From Massilia phyllostachyos (GTDB lineage Bacteria > Pseudomonadota > Gammaproteobacteria > Burkholderiales > Burkholderiaceae_D), in NCBI RefSeq assembly GCF_021044825.1, contig NZ_JAJNOC010000004.1, positions 1 through 64,000 on the forward strand: a stretch of 64,000 nt of DNA, given 5' to 3'. The notes beneath the pieces were generated by a model. The model saw nothing but the letters and a program-made list of their open reading frames with translations. It did not search any database and was not told the DNA's origin. Of the stretch, positions 28,311 to 37,337 are shown piece by piece. The stretch's first letter is position 1, and each line of letters opens with the position of its first letter. The translations under genes and the position numbers were made by a program.

Positions 28311-29609
28311 TCAGGCGACAAGGAAACGCCTTGACGGGGCGGGCCGCAGCAGCTTGACGCGCTTCACGGCCTGGCCTTCGACCAGCAGCACCTCGATCAC
28401 GCAGCCGCCGATCTTGAGGGCGATCGGCGCGTCCGGGATCTCCTGCAGCGTTTCCAGCAGCAGGCCGTTGACGGTGCGCGGGCCTTCCAGGGGCAGCGCC
28501 AGGCCGAGCGCCTTGTTGATGTCGCGCAGCGGGGTGCCGCCGTCGAGCAGGCATGCGCCGGCCGCATCCCAGGCCAGGCTATCCGGCGCCGCGTCGCCGG
28601 CCTGCTGGGTGGTGAAGTTGCCGATCATCTCCTCGATGATGTCGTCCAGCGTGAGCAGGCCCTGCACCTCGCCGTACTCGTCGACGACCACGCCGAGCCG
28701 CTCGCGCGCCTCCTGGAAGTATTGCAGCTGGTCGAGCGCGCGCGTGTCCTCGAGGATGAAGTAGGGCGGGGCGAGCAGGGCGCGCAGGCTGTCCTTGCTG
28801 GCGCCGCCGGGCGCGCGCAGCAGGCTCGCCGCCTTGCGCACGTGGAGGATGCCGATCACCCGGTTGATCTCGCCCTCATACACCGGCAGGGCGTTGTGCA
28901 CGCAGCCGGCCAGGCCGTCGAGGAGGGTGTCGAGCGGGTCGTCCAGGTCGAGCGCCTCGATGCGCGCGCGCGGGGTCATGACGTCACCGACGGTCACCGC
29001 TTCCAGGTCGAACAGGTTGAGCAGGATGCTGCGGTGCTTTTGCGGCATGAAGCTGCCGCCTTCCAGCACCACCGAGCGCAGCTCTTCCTGCGACAGGCGC
29101 TGGCGCGCGGCGTCAGGCGCGGTCCGGATGCGCAGCATCCACAGCACGGCGCGCACGAACACGTTCACGAACGAGATCAAGGGACGGCCGATGCGCATCA
29201 GGCCCTTGAGCGGCAGGCTGGTGGCGGCGGCCACCGGTTCGGCATAGGTCGCGCCGATGATCTTGGGCGAGACTTCGGCGAACACGATCAGCAAAAACGC
29301 CACCGCGGCCGCGGCGCCGGCGATCACGCTTTCCTCGGCTCCGAACAGGCGGATCGCGATCACCGTCAGCAGGGCGGCGCACATGGCGTTCAGGAGGATG
29401 TTCGAGATCAGGACCAGCGAGAGGAAGCGGTCGGTGCGTTCCAGCAGCCACAGCGCGGTAATGGCGCCGCGGTGCCCGCGCCCGGCCAGGTGGCGCAGTC
29501 GATACTTGTTGGCGGCCATCAGGGCCGTTTCCGACATCGCGAAGAAGGCGGAGAGCAGGATGAGGAGGGCGAGTGCGAGGATCAGCACCCATAAAGGGAC
29601 GGTATCCAA
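28311..29609 (-). CDS. CorC/HlyC-family transporter (DUF21-CBS-CorC)
   Basis: A 432-residue membrane protein of the CNNM/CorC (YtfL/YfjD-like) family linked to magnesium/cobalt efflux. An N-terminal DUF21 domain with about four helices (1-190) includes LSAFFAMSETALMAANKYRL. A CBS pair (about 205-330) follows, with GDVMTPRARIEALDLDD and LGVVVDEYGEVQGLLTLDDI. The C-terminal CorC_HlyC domain spans about 345-425, with GPRTVNGLLLETLQEIPDAP. Full length, single gene between pilB and a chemoreceptor. The transported ion is not determined. Confidence 0.9.
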   Translation of the reverse strand: MDTVPLWVLILALALLILLSAFFAMSETALMAANKYRLRHLAGRGHRGAITALWLLERTDRFLSLVLISNILLNAMCAALLTVIAIRLFGAEESVIAGAAAAVAFLLIVFAEVSPKIIGATYAEPVAAATSLPLKGLMRIGRPLISFVNVFVRAVLWMLRIRTAPDAARQRLSQEELRSVVLEGGSFMPQKHRSILLNLFDLEAVTVGDVMTPRARIEALDLDDPLDTLLDGLAGCVHNALPVYEGEINRVIGILHVRKAASLLRAPGGASKDSLRALLAPPYFILEDTRALDQLQYFQEARERLGVVVDEYGEVQGLLTLDDIIEEMIGNFTTQQAGDAAPDSLAWDAAGACLLDGGTPLRDINKALGLALPLEGPRTVNGLLLETLQEIPDAPIALKIGGCVIEVLLVEGQAVKRVKLLRPAPSRRFLVA

Positions 29610-29691
29610 GGGTCACCGTGGGAAGCTTGCGGGGTGTTAATTCTAGGGCAAGCTTGGATGGGGTGCAAGGATGCGGATGAGGGATGCGGGG

Positions 29692-29812
29692 GAACTTGGA
29701 TCGCGGCCTGCGCCGGGATGACGGTCTTTAAGCTAACGTCGTGAGATAAGGTGTGCCTATGCCACCGCCCTCAAAACCGTCGTCCCGGCGAAGGCCGGGA
29801 CCCAAGTTCGTA
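29692..29812. repeat. Dispersed composite palindromic repeat, copy after the chemoreceptor gene
   Basis: The left arm GAACTTGGATCGCGGCCTGC continues to CGCCGGGATGACGGT. The right arm ACCGTCGTCCCGGCGAAGGC continues to CGGGACCCAAGTTCGT. The two arms are inverted relative to each other and separated by about 50 bp. The 27-bp central module of other copies is missing here. Confidence 0.75.
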
Positions 29813-29820
29813 GCAAACCA

Positions 29821-31374
29821 TTAACGCAACGCGAGCCGCTTGGCGCCGCCAACCGCCTGCGCCTCCAGCTTGAACACCGATAACGCCCCCGTCAGCTGCG
29901 AAGTCTGCTCGGTGAGCGACTCCGCCGCCGCCGACGCCTCTTCCACCAACGCCGAATTCTGCTGCGTCATCTCGTCGATCGACCCGATCGCGCGCCCGAT
30001 ATCCTCGATGCCCGCGCTCTGGCGCGCGCCGGCGGCGCTGATCTCGGCCATGATGGCCTGCACCTTGCCCACCGATTCCACGATCTGCCCCATGGTCACG
30101 CCGGCTTCGTCCACCAGCGCGCTGCCGGCCGAGACCTTGGCCACCGAGTCGCCGATCAGTTCCTTGATCTCCTTGGCCGCGCTGGCCGAGCGTTGCGCCA
30201 GGTTGCGCACCTCGCTCGCCACGACCGCGAAGCCGCGGCCCTGTTCACCGGCGCGCGCCGCTTCCACCGCCGCGTTCAGCGCCAGGATGTTGGTCTGGAA
30301 GGCGATGCCGTCGATGACGGAGATGATCTCGACGATCTTGTTGGCCGAGCTGTTGATGTCGCCCATGGTGCTCACCACGCCGCCGACCACCTGGCCGCCG
30401 CGGGTCGCGATACTGGTCGCGTTTTCCACCAGCGCGTTGGCCTGGCTGGCGGCGCTGGCGTTTTCGCGCACGGCGCCGGTCAGTTCGTCCATCGAGCGGG
30501 CGGTGCGGTCCAGGCTCGCGGCCTGGGATTCGGTGCGGCGCGCCAGGTCCGCGTTGCCGCTCGCGATTTCCGAACTGGCCAGGGCGATGGTGTCGGCCGA
30601 GGCCTTGATCTCGGCCACCAGGGTCGCCAGGCGGCCGCGCATTTCCTTCAGCGCCACCAGCAGGCTCGATTGGTCGCCGGCTTCGATGCGGATCTCGGTC
30701 GACAGGTCGCCGCCGGCCACCGCCTGCGCGATCTCGCGCGCATAGGCCGGCTCGCCGCCCAGCTGCTGCCAGATGGTGCGCACCACGAACCACGAAACCA
30801 GGGCCAGGCAGGCGATCACCACCAGCGCGGTGACCAGCATCGAGATCAAGACCTTGTTGACGCTGTTCTTCGAGGCGTCGACGCCGGCCGCGAACTGGCG
30901 CTGGGCCGCTTCGTTGATCTTGGCGAGGTCGCCGTTCAGGGTGGCGAGGGCCGCCTGCATCTTCCCGACCACGGCCTGCGGGTCGCCTTGCTCCATCTCG
31001 AGCATGATGCGCGCGGCCGACTGGGCCGGCGCGTAATAGGCGTCGAATTCCTTGGCCAGGCGAGCACCGACGTCCTGCTGGCCCGGGATCTGCTTGAATT
31101 TCTCCAGCTTGGCGCGCAGCTTGTTCGCCTGCTCGCCCATCTGGCCTACCTTATCCTTGTCGCCTTCGGCCACCGCTTCCTGCAGGCCGTCGGTGATGGC
31201 GGCGACGTCCAGCGTCAGCGCCTTGGAGGCATCGAGCACCGGGTAGTCGACGCTCGCGGTGGTGGTGATCGAGTCCAGCGCGCCTTTCGCGATCATCGCG
31301 CTGGCGCCGGCGCCGAGGCCGAAAATAATGGCGGAAATGACGGGCAGTGCCCAGATCCTGCGCTTGATGCTCAT
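29821..31374 (-). CDS. Methyl-accepting chemotaxis protein
   Basis: A 517-residue transmembrane chemoreceptor. A first helix (about 8-30) and a second (about 178-200, [20 protein letters not shown]) enclose a four-helix-bundle periplasmic sensor domain. HAMP and a long signalling coiled coil follow, with the conserved hairpin tip containing [20 protein letters not shown] and [18 protein letters not shown]. It ends ALR without a CheR-tethering pentapeptide. It is the third gene after a porin and a small binding-protein-like gene, separated from the latter by a hairpin. The ligand may relate to what that pair imports. Confidence 0.93.
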   Translation of the reverse strand: MSIKRRIWALPVISAIIFGLGAGASAMIAKGALDSITTTASVDYPVLDASKALTLDVAAITDGLQEAVAEGDKDKVGQMGEQANKLRAKLEKFKQIPGQQDVGARLAKEFDAYYAPAQSAARIMLEMEQGDPQAVVGKMQAALATLNGDLAKINEAAQRQFAAGVDASKNSVNKVLISMLVTALVVIACLALVSWFVVRTIWQQLGGEPAYAREIAQAVAGGDLSTEIRIEAGDQSSLLVALKEMRGRLATLVAEIKASADTIALASSEIASGNADLARRTESQAASLDRTARSMDELTGAVRENASAASQANALVENATSIATRGGQVVGGVVSTMGDINSSANKIVEIISVIDGIAFQTNILALNAAVEAARAGEQGRGFAVVASEVRNLAQRSASAAKEIKELIGDSVAKVSAGSALVDEAGVTMGQIVESVGKVQAIMAEISAAGARQSAGIEDIGRAIGSIDEMTQQNSALVEEASAAAESLTEQTSQLTGALSVFKLEAQAVGGAKRLALR

Positions 31375-31396
31375 TGATGTCTCCAGAATGCAGAAA

Positions 31397-31423
31397 CCGC
31401 CGCAGGTGCAATGCCTGCGGCGG
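31397..31423 (-). promoter_or_regulatory. Stable intergenic hairpin in the porin-binding protein-MCP operon
   Basis: CCGCCGCAGG (31397-31406) is perfectly complementary to CCTGCGGCGG (31414-31423) around a 7-nt loop. It lies in the 73-bp gap between the small periplasmic protein and the chemoreceptor gene. Only a short T-run follows on the minus strand. It could act as a partial terminator or mRNA stabiliser that keeps MCP levels below those of the upstream genes. Confidence 0.6.
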
Positions 31424-31447
31424 GTGCTTCATTGATGCTGCGTGCGC

Positions 31448-31855
31448 TTACTGCGCGGTGTAGACGACCTTGACGCTGCCGTCGACGGCGCCCTTGTCGA
31501 TGTAGCCGATCGCCTTCGGATTGGCGGCGACGGCGGCTTTGACTGCTGCGCTGTCGGCGACTTCCTTCGGCATGGTGGCCTTGCCGGTGAAGACCAGCTT
31601 CGACCACAGGGCCTTGGCCTGGGCCGCGTCCTTGTCCGCCACCTTCTTGTAGAACTCGGCGCGGATGGCGCTGGAATCCGCCTGGTCGATCGGGGTCATG
31701 CTCGAGGATTTACCCAGGAAGAACTGGGCGACCTGCTCCTTCGTCATCGACGATTCGGCGGCCTTGCTGCTCACCACGACCACCACTTCGGCCATGGCCG
31801 GCGCGGCGGCTGCGAACGAGGCGGCGGCGATCAGGATTGCGATGTGCTTGTTCAT
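31448..31855 (-). CDS. Small periplasmic phosphate-binding-like (PstS-related) protein
   Basis: A 135-residue exported protein with signal peptide MNKHIAILIAAASFAAAAPA, cleaved after AMA. The mature part resembles the short PBP-like domain found in some PstS-family proteins: MTKEQVAQFFLGKSSSMTPI, then FYKKVADKD, LVFTGKATMPKEV and PKAIGYIDKGAVDGSVKVV. It is much shorter than true PstS (about 330 residues) and no ABC transporter genes are nearby. It lies 10 bp downstream of an outer-membrane porin gene. A role in binding an oxyanion or presenting it to the adjacent chemoreceptor is inference only. Confidence 0.7.
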   Translation of the reverse strand: MNKHIAILIAAASFAAAAPAMAEVVVVVSSKAAESSMTKEQVAQFFLGKSSSMTPIDQADSSAIRAEFYKKVADKDAAQAKALWSKLVFTGKATMPKEVADSAAVKAAVAANPKAIGYIDKGAVDGSVKVVYTAQ

Positions 31856-31865
31856 GCGCGCCTCC

Positions 31866-33128
31866 TCAGAACACGAAGTCGAGCGACAGGGCGCCGACCA
31901 TCACGGCATCCTTGAAGCCCGGCTGCACGTTGAGGAACAGGCCGTTGCCGTTGCGCGGCTTGACGCGGTCGAGTTGCACCTTCAGGGCGACCGAGCTGGC
32001 GAAGTCCCAGCGGAAGCCGAAGCTGTTGGTCGACTGCTCGCCCTGGCCCACGCCGGTGTTCGGCAGGCGGCGCACGCCGGCGCCGAGCTGCTGCAGGGTC
32101 GGGGTGCAGGCCGCCGGATAGCCGGCCGGGCAGGCTGCCGGCACGGTGTTGACGATGGCGCTGTCGACCTTCAGCCGGGCGTGGCTGACGTAGGGCAGGA
32201 ACTTGCCTATGCGGTAACCGCCCATCAGGTACCACGAGGTGGTGTCGTTGATGTAGGTCTTGGTCTTGCGCTTGGCGAATTCGCTCTGGACGACGATGTT
32301 GTTCCAGTCCATGGCCAGGCCGAGCGAGCTGAAATGCGCTCCCTTGCCGTTGGCTTCGATCTCGTTGGCGAGGGTCGGCAGGGCGGCGAAGCGGTAGCCG
32401 GCGCCCGCAGCGCGCAAGCCGGCAACCAGGGTGTTCAGCGAGGCCGAGTCGTCGATGGTGATGTCGGCGCGGGCGTGGCCGGCGCGCACGGTGAAGGGGC
32501 CGTGTTCGGCGCTGATGTTCAACGCGGCGATCTTCTTGCCCTTGGCGTGGATGCCGCCGGCCAGCGGCGATTTCACGCTGCCGACCGCCAGCTGCGAGGT
32601 CACGCTGGTGTCGCCGAAGCTGTGCTGCCAGGTGACATCAAGGCCGTCGACGCTGTTGAACGGGACTTGCGAATACACTTCCGCCGGCGGGCGCAGCAGG
32701 GTGTTGGCGTAGCCGACGTTGCGGTAGTCCGAAATCATGAAGACCGGCAGGCCGACGCGGCCGACGCGCAGGCTGATTTCATCCGACAGGCGGGCCTTGG
32801 CGAAAGCCCAGCTCAGTTCGGCGCCCCAGCTTTCTTCGGCGTCGCGGCGCACCAGGCCCTGGGCGGTCAGCGACAGCCAGCTGTTGACCGGCATGTCGGC
32901 CTGCAGGCCGAGGTTCGAGTCGATGCCGGTGCGCAGGTCGCGCGAGGAGCCGGAAGCCTGGTTCGGGCGGGCGAATTCGGCGTGGCCGTTATCGGAATAG
33001 GTCACGGCTGCGCTGCCGAAACCGCTGACTTTCACTGCCGGGAAACCGCCGCCATCCTGGGCGTAGGCGGTCGAGACTGCCAGCGGAAGCGCCAGCAGGG
33101 TTGCAATCACACGTTTATTCATCATCAT
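31866..33128 (-). CDS. Outer-membrane beta-barrel (porin-like) protein
   Basis: The 420-residue product has a signal peptide (MMMNKRVIATLLALPLAVST, cleaved after AYA). It ends in the C-terminal outer-membrane signature ALSLDFVF with terminal Phe. Alternating amphipathic strands run throughout (for example VKVSGFGSAAVTYSD, LRVGRVGLPVFMISDYRNVG). An extracellular-type loop with two Cys (AACPAGYPAACTP) is present. The type resembles porins of the proteobacterial DcaP/OprP-like groups, but the family is not certain. It is the first gene of a three-gene unit with a small binding protein and a chemoreceptor. Confidence 0.75.
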   Translation of the reverse strand: MMMNKRVIATLLALPLAVSTAYAQDGGGFPAVKVSGFGSAAVTYSDNGHAEFARPNQASGSSRDLRTGIDSNLGLQADMPVNSWLSLTAQGLVRRDAEESWGAELSWAFAKARLSDEISLRVGRVGLPVFMISDYRNVGYANTLLRPPAEVYSQVPFNSVDGLDVTWQHSFGDTSVTSQLAVGSVKSPLAGGIHAKGKKIAALNISAEHGPFTVRAGHARADITIDDSASLNTLVAGLRAAGAGYRFAALPTLANEIEANGKGAHFSSLGLAMDWNNIVVQSEFAKRKTKTYINDTTSWYLMGGYRIGKFLPYVSHARLKVDSAIVNTVPAACPAGYPAACTPTLQQLGAGVRRLPNTGVGQGEQSTNSFGFRWDFASSVALKVQLDRVKPRNGNGLFLNVQPGFKDAVMVGALSLDFVF

Positions 33129-33342
33129 TCTTGTTACGTCTTCTGTTGCGGAAGCTGCTCTGGGAAGGCGGTGCTGACGGAAGCAGCAAGCTCGTCATAC
33201 CGTGAAACACTGGAAATGATTCTATCCAGCGCGCAATTTTCCCAGCAAGAAAAAGATGACAATTGGTGACAATTCAGCCGTGAATGTCTTTACGGCGTTG
33301 TTTAGTTGAAACAGCTGCTTGTTTAGCTGACAAGTAGGGTTG
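33129..33342 (-). promoter_or_regulatory. Upstream region of the porin operon
   Basis: This 214-bp gap between the porin start and the ClpP-like stop carries no coding sequence. It includes an AT-richer segment (33210-33330) where the porin promoter is expected. No specific operator was recognised. Confidence 0.3.
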
Positions 33343-33900
33343 TCAATTCCACCAGTGGCAGGTGGAACCGGCGGCCGGCAGCTTGGCTTGCTGTGCGCCG
33401 TGGGTAATGCCGGCTTTGGCAGCCTCGTCGGCGTCGAAGATGCGGGCGTTGCCGGTGAGGTTGTTGCGGATGTCGGTTGGCGTGCCGGCGGCCGTGGTGG
33501 CTTCGAGGAAGATGCTGGCGTAGCGCTCGGCGTCGAAGTCGAGGCAATCGCGCCATTCGGACACGCGCGAATGGTCGGCCGCGACCAGGCTGCCGAAGCC
33601 CCAGTGCAGCGGGTGGATCAGGAAGCGCGTGCCGGGGCAGGCGTAGCGCTTGTGGCCGGCCAGGAAGATCACGACGGCCACCGATTCCACGCTGCCGATA
33701 TTGTGGGTGGTGAGGGGGATCGGGAGCGACTTCAGGAAGAAGTAGAGGGCGAAGCCGGCCGTCATGTTGCCGCCTTCGCTCGACATGTGCAGCGCGATTT
33801 CGGTCGCGCCGTTCTGCAGCGCCTGCAAGCAGTTGTTGCGGATCGCGCTCGCCGAATTGTGGTTGATCGGTCCGATGAAGTGAACGATGTGCAGTGCCAT
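33343..33900 (-). CDS. ClpP-like serine protease-fold protein
   Basis: The 185-residue protein follows the ClpP/crotonase fold. SEGGNMTAGFALYFFLKSLP (41-60) matches the SPGG-x-x-x-G-x-x-I-Y block. GSVESVAVVIFLAG (69-82) places Ser73 at the ClpP nucleophile, and LIHPLHW (94-100) places His96 at the catalytic histidine. FDADEAAKAGITHG matches the C-terminal EAxxxGxxD region, but the usual aspartate is not evident. No ClpX/ClpA recognition loop motif (MIHQP) is present and no Clp ATPase is adjacent. It lies 37 bp downstream of the DUF4153 gene. The ATG at 33900 is preferred because the fold begins there. Confidence 0.75.
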   Translation of the reverse strand: MALHIVHFIGPINHNSASAIRNNCLQALQNGATEIALHMSSEGGNMTAGFALYFFLKSLPIPLTTHNIGSVESVAVVIFLAGHKRYACPGTRFLIHPLHWGFGSLVAADHSRVSEWRDCLDFDAERYASIFLEATTAAGTPTDIRNNLTGNARIFDADEAAKAGITHGAQQAKLPAAGSTCHWWN

Positions 33901-33937
33901 GGGCCCCCCTTTCCGATGAGCCCAAGGATAGCAAGTT

Positions 33938-35755
33938 TCAGGGGGCGGCCGCGTCCGGCTTCGCCGCAGCGCCGGTCTTGCAGCCATCGGCCGCATCCGC
34001 ATGAGGCTGGAAGGGGAAGCGGCGTCCCGCCACTTCCAGGTCCTTCCATAGGGGTGGCAGGATGCGGAACGCGCCATCGCGCATGGCCTGCCGCCATCCC
34101 GGGCAGGCCAGGCTGGCGGAATAGGTCCCGACGATGCGCCAGCGCTCCCCCGCATGCGCAAAGGCGACGCTCCAGGCGGTGTCTTCGCCGAACAGCAGCA
34201 CCTCGGCCTGCGCGTCGCCGTCGAGGTCGATGACCATCGCGTCGCACTGCTGTTTTGCGCGCACCAGGCAGTCGGGCATGAAGGGGGCATTGGCCTCGAG
34301 CTGCCAATCCATCTTGAGGAAGCTGTCGGGGAGGCGCGCGCCGGCGGGCCAGACGCGCAGGTTGTCGGCCAGCTGCGGCGCGGCGCCGATCCGGTCGAGC
34401 TGGTACTTGCTTTGCAGCTTGCGCACGGCGGCGATCCGCCGGCGCAGTTCGGATGCGTCAGGCCGGGCGGCGTCCGCTTCCAGCCGCGCCAACGCCTCCG
34501 GGCCGTAGCGGGCGCCGTCGAAATGCAGGTAGCCGACGTCGAACTGCGCCGCCGTGACCCGGCCGGACGCCAGGCGCGCGAGCTGGTCGTTCGTCGCCAG
34601 GCGCGCTGGATCGGCCAGCGGCGTGAGCAGCGCCAACAACACGCCCAGCACCACGAAGGCGGCGGCGATGTTGACGCCGGCCAGTCCGCGCAGCCAGCCG
34701 CGGCGCACCGCGGCGGCCGCGTAGCCGCCGGCATAACAGGCAGCCACCAGCATGCAGGCCGCGGCCAGCACGCGTTCGTCGGTCCAGCCGTATTCGTTCA
34801 CCCGCAGCGCCAGCGCATAGATCGCAAGCAGGACCACCGGCACCAGCAGCAGCGCGGCGATGCGCGCCGCCAGCGCCACCGGACGCGCGGACGCCGGCAC
34901 GCCGTTCTGCCAGGCGGCGTTGATCAGGATGACGAATGCCGCCGCCGCGCTCAGCAGCACCCCGGCCGCGCTGCGCGTGGCCCACAGCGGCTCGAGCCCG
35001 GTGAAAGGCAGGCTGACGAGAAAACCGCCGACCAGCAGCACCAGCACCGGCAGGATCCAGGACAGCAGCACCAGCAGCAGGTTGCGGATGCCCTGCACGA
35101 TGGCGGGCCGCAGGTCGGTCAGGTGCATCGCGCAGGCGAAGGCGAAGGTGGTGACGGGAATCGCGAACCACGATTCGCCGATCGCCCGGCGCAGGAAGTC
35201 GAGCTTGATCAGCACGAACAGGGCCGCGCCCAGGTGCAGCACGATCCAGGTAGCGCCGACGAAGACGCCGCTGAAGGCCAGCTGCACGCCGAGCTTCCAG
35301 GCGGTCTCGAAGTAGGCCGTATAGCCGGCGATGCGGCGCTTTTCGAACGCGCCGGCCAGCACCAGGGCATGGGCGATGAAGAAGCCGGCGACCAGCGACA
35401 GACAGAGCTGGGGTGACGGTTCGCGGGCACGCGGCTTCGGTCCCTCCGGCAGGCGCCATGCCCCTTCCATGCGCCAGACGTCGTAGAAGGCGAGGGCGGC
35501 AACGACCGCGGCGACGCTTGCCGTCCACACCAGCAGCTGGCGCCGCGTCAGCTGGCCGATTCCGCTGATCGCCACCACCGGCGCGATCGCCGCGACCAGC
35601 AGCAGCGGAACGAACAGGCGCGGCACGGTGGCCGGCCAGGCCAGGTCGGTGCCGGCGCGGTAGAGCAGGTACAGAAGCAGGCCCTGCAGCAGGCCGATGA
35701 CGATCCGGATGGCGGCGATGCCGGGTTGTGGGACCGTGTCCGCAGTGCTCTGCAT
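33938..35755 (-). CDS. DUF4153 multi-pass membrane protein
   Basis: A 605-residue integral membrane protein with about a dozen hydrophobic helices in the first 385 residues (for example VPRLFVPLLLVAAIAPVVAI; LLLVLLSWILPVLVLLVGGF). A soluble C-terminal domain of about 200 residues follows. VNEYGWTDERVLAAACMLVA is characteristic of DUF4153. The family has no established function. It is upstream of the ClpP-like gene in the same direction, so the two may be co-transcribed. Confidence 0.8.
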   Translation of the reverse strand: MQSTADTVPQPGIAAIRIVIGLLQGLLLYLLYRAGTDLAWPATVPRLFVPLLLVAAIAPVVAISGIGQLTRRQLLVWTASVAAVVAALAFYDVWRMEGAWRLPEGPKPRAREPSPQLCLSLVAGFFIAHALVLAGAFEKRRIAGYTAYFETAWKLGVQLAFSGVFVGATWIVLHLGAALFVLIKLDFLRRAIGESWFAIPVTTFAFACAMHLTDLRPAIVQGIRNLLLVLLSWILPVLVLLVGGFLVSLPFTGLEPLWATRSAAGVLLSAAAAFVILINAAWQNGVPASARPVALAARIAALLLVPVVLLAIYALALRVNEYGWTDERVLAAACMLVAACYAGGYAAAAVRRGWLRGLAGVNIAAAFVVLGVLLALLTPLADPARLATNDQLARLASGRVTAAQFDVGYLHFDGARYGPEALARLEADAARPDASELRRRIAAVRKLQSKYQLDRIGAAPQLADNLRVWPAGARLPDSFLKMDWQLEANAPFMPDCLVRAKQQCDAMVIDLDGDAQAEVLLFGEDTAWSVAFAHAGERWRIVGTYSASLACPGWRQAMRDGAFRILPPLWKDLEVAGRRFPFQPHADAADGCKTGAAAKPDAAAP

Positions 35756-35823
35756 GGTGTGCTCCAGTTTGTCATTTAGTAAATATTACTGTCATTCAAC
35801 TGGTCGCGCCACTCTCCAGCGGC

Positions 35824-36177
35824 CTAGCTTCCCCGGTAGGTCGAATAGGACCAGGGCGTCACCACCAGCGGCACATGGTAGTTCTGGCTGCTGTCGGAGA
35901 CGCCGAAGGCGATCACGATGCGGTCGAGGAAGCGCGGGGAGGGGAGCGTGACGCCCTGTGCGGTGAAATAGTCGCCGGCGTGGAAGACCAGTTCGTACTG
36001 GCCAACCCGCAATTGCTCGCCTTCGAGAAGGGGAGCGTCGCAGCGCCCGTCCGCGTTCGTGTGGGCTGTGGCGAGCAGGGTGCGCCCGCAGCTGTCGGTG
36101 GCGTAGAGCTCGACCTTCACGCCGGCGCCGGGACGGCCGTGGGCGGTATCGAGTACGTGCGTGGACAATTTACCCAT
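35824..36177 (-). CDS. uraH: 5-hydroxyisourate hydrolase (transthyretin-like)
   Basis: Second step of urate breakdown: hydrolysis of 5-hydroxyisourate to OHCU. The 117-residue protein is full length. The active-site His is in KLSTHVLDTAHG (3-14), and the diagnostic C-terminal tetrapeptide YRGS is at 114-117. The ATG at 36177 (MGKLSTHVLD) is the family start. It is divergent from the allantoinase gene and heads the purine catabolic region. No urate oxidase or OHCU decarboxylase gene is seen in the window. Confidence 0.95.
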   Translation of the reverse strand: MGKLSTHVLDTAHGRPGAGVKVELYATDSCGRTLLATAHTNADGRCDAPLLEGEQLRVGQYELVFHAGDYFTAQGVTLPSPRFLDRIVIAFGVSDSSQNYHVPLVVTPWSYSTYRGS

Positions 36178-36279
36178 ATGACCATATTCCCCGATTGAGT
36201 TGAAGTATGCGGGCAATCATATACCGTTGTGCTTCATGCAATATATAGTCAGGCTTATATACGCTCATTCCTCGACACC
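36178..36279. promoter_or_regulatory. Divergent uraH / puuE control region
   Basis: This 102-bp spacer is AT-rich and contains TATATAGTCAGGCTTATATA at about 36243-36262, a hyphenated dyad with TATATA half-sites. Its AGGCTTATA part recalls half of the palindrome upstream of the TonB receptor gene (45382-45402), so a common purine regulator is conceivable. Not established. Confidence 0.4.
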
Positions 36280-37221
36280 ATGGACAGCTACGCCCACTAC
36301 CCGCGCGACCTGATCGGCTACGGTCGCAATCCGCCGCATCCGCGCTGGCCCGGCGGGGCCCGCATCGCGCTGCAGTTCGTGCTGAACTACGAGGAGGGCG
36401 CGGAGAACAGCGTGCTGCATGGCGACCCGGCGTCGGAAACCTTCCTGTCCGAGATCATCGGCGCGCAAGCCTTCCCGATGCGCCACATGAGCATGGAGTC
36501 GCTCTACGAATACGGTTCGCGCGCCGGGCTGTGGCGGGTGCTGAGGATGTTCGAGGGGCGCGGCTTGCCGCTGACCGTGTTCGGCGTCGCCATGGCCTTG
36601 AAACGCAATCCGGAAGCGGTCGCCGCCTTCCGCGAACTCGGGCACGAGATCGCCTGCCATGGCCTGCGCTGGATCTCCTACCAGAACATGGACGCCGAGA
36701 CCGAGCGCGCCCACCTGGCCGAGGCGGTCGGGATCATGCGCGAACTGACCGGAGAAGCGCCGCTCGGCTGGTACACCGGGCGCGATTCGCCCAATACGCG
36801 CCGCCTGGTGGTGGAGCACGGCGGCTTCGCCTACGACGCCGATCACTACGGGGACGACCTGCCGTTCTGGCAGCAGGTCGAGGTAGCGGATGGCCGCACC
36901 GTGCCGCACTTGGTCGTGCCCTATACGCTCGACACCAACGACATGCGCTTCGCCGCCCTGCAGGGCTTCAATTCCGGCACCCAGTTCTTCGACTACCTGA
37001 AGGATGCCTTCGACGTGCTGTATGCGGAAGGCGACCCCGACGGCCTGGACCAGCCGAAGATGCTGTCGATCGGCCTGCACTGCCGCCTGGTCGGCCGGCC
37101 GGCGCGGGCGGCGGCGCTGGCGCGCTTCCTCGATTACGTGCAGCGCCACGAACGGGTCTGGATCACGCGCCGGATCGATATCGCGGATCACTGGAAAACC
37201 GTCCATCCTTTTCTAGAATGA
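36280..37221 (+). CDS. puuE: Allantoinase PuuE (polysaccharide-deacetylase type)
   Basis: Metal-independent-type allantoinase that opens the allantoin ring to allantoate. The 313-residue product begins MDSYAHYPRDLIGYGRNPPH and has GGARIALQFVLNYEEGAENS and HEIACHGLRWISYQNM (NodB-like core). The C-terminal block is PKMLSIGLHCRLVGRPAR. These are PuuE signatures. A GTG at 36229 would add 17 unconserved residues, so the ATG at 36280 is preferred. It is transcribed towards xdhA, 116 bp away. Confidence 0.93.
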   Translation: MDSYAHYPRDLIGYGRNPPHPRWPGGARIALQFVLNYEEGAENSVLHGDPASETFLSEIIGAQAFPMRHMSMESLYEYGSRAGLWRVLRMFEGRGLPLTVFGVAMALKRNPEAVAAFRELGHEIACHGLRWISYQNMDAETERAHLAEAVGIMRELTGEAPLGWYTGRDSPNTRRLVVEHGGFAYDADHYGDDLPFWQQVEVADGRTVPHLVVPYTLDTNDMRFAALQGFNSGTQFFDYLKDAFDVLYAEGDPDGLDQPKMLSIGLHCRLVGRPARAAALARFLDYVQRHERVWITRRIDIADHWKTVHPFLE

Positions 37222-37337
37222 AGGGTGTGGGCGTTCCATTAGATATACGAATATATTGATAAGTATTATTAGTAAAAGCTTATAAGTCATCTGCGCCGGG
37301 GTGGTAGCCTCTCGCCCTTGCCCGAAAGCCAGCCACC
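37222..37337 (+). promoter_or_regulatory. Upstream region of xdhABC-guaD
   Basis: The 116-bp gap has a strikingly AT-rich centre (about 37238-37285: TTAGATATACGAATATATTG and TAAAAGCTTATAAG), in contrast to the surrounding GC-rich genes. A promoter with regulator sites is expected here. Exact boxes were not assigned. Confidence 0.4.
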
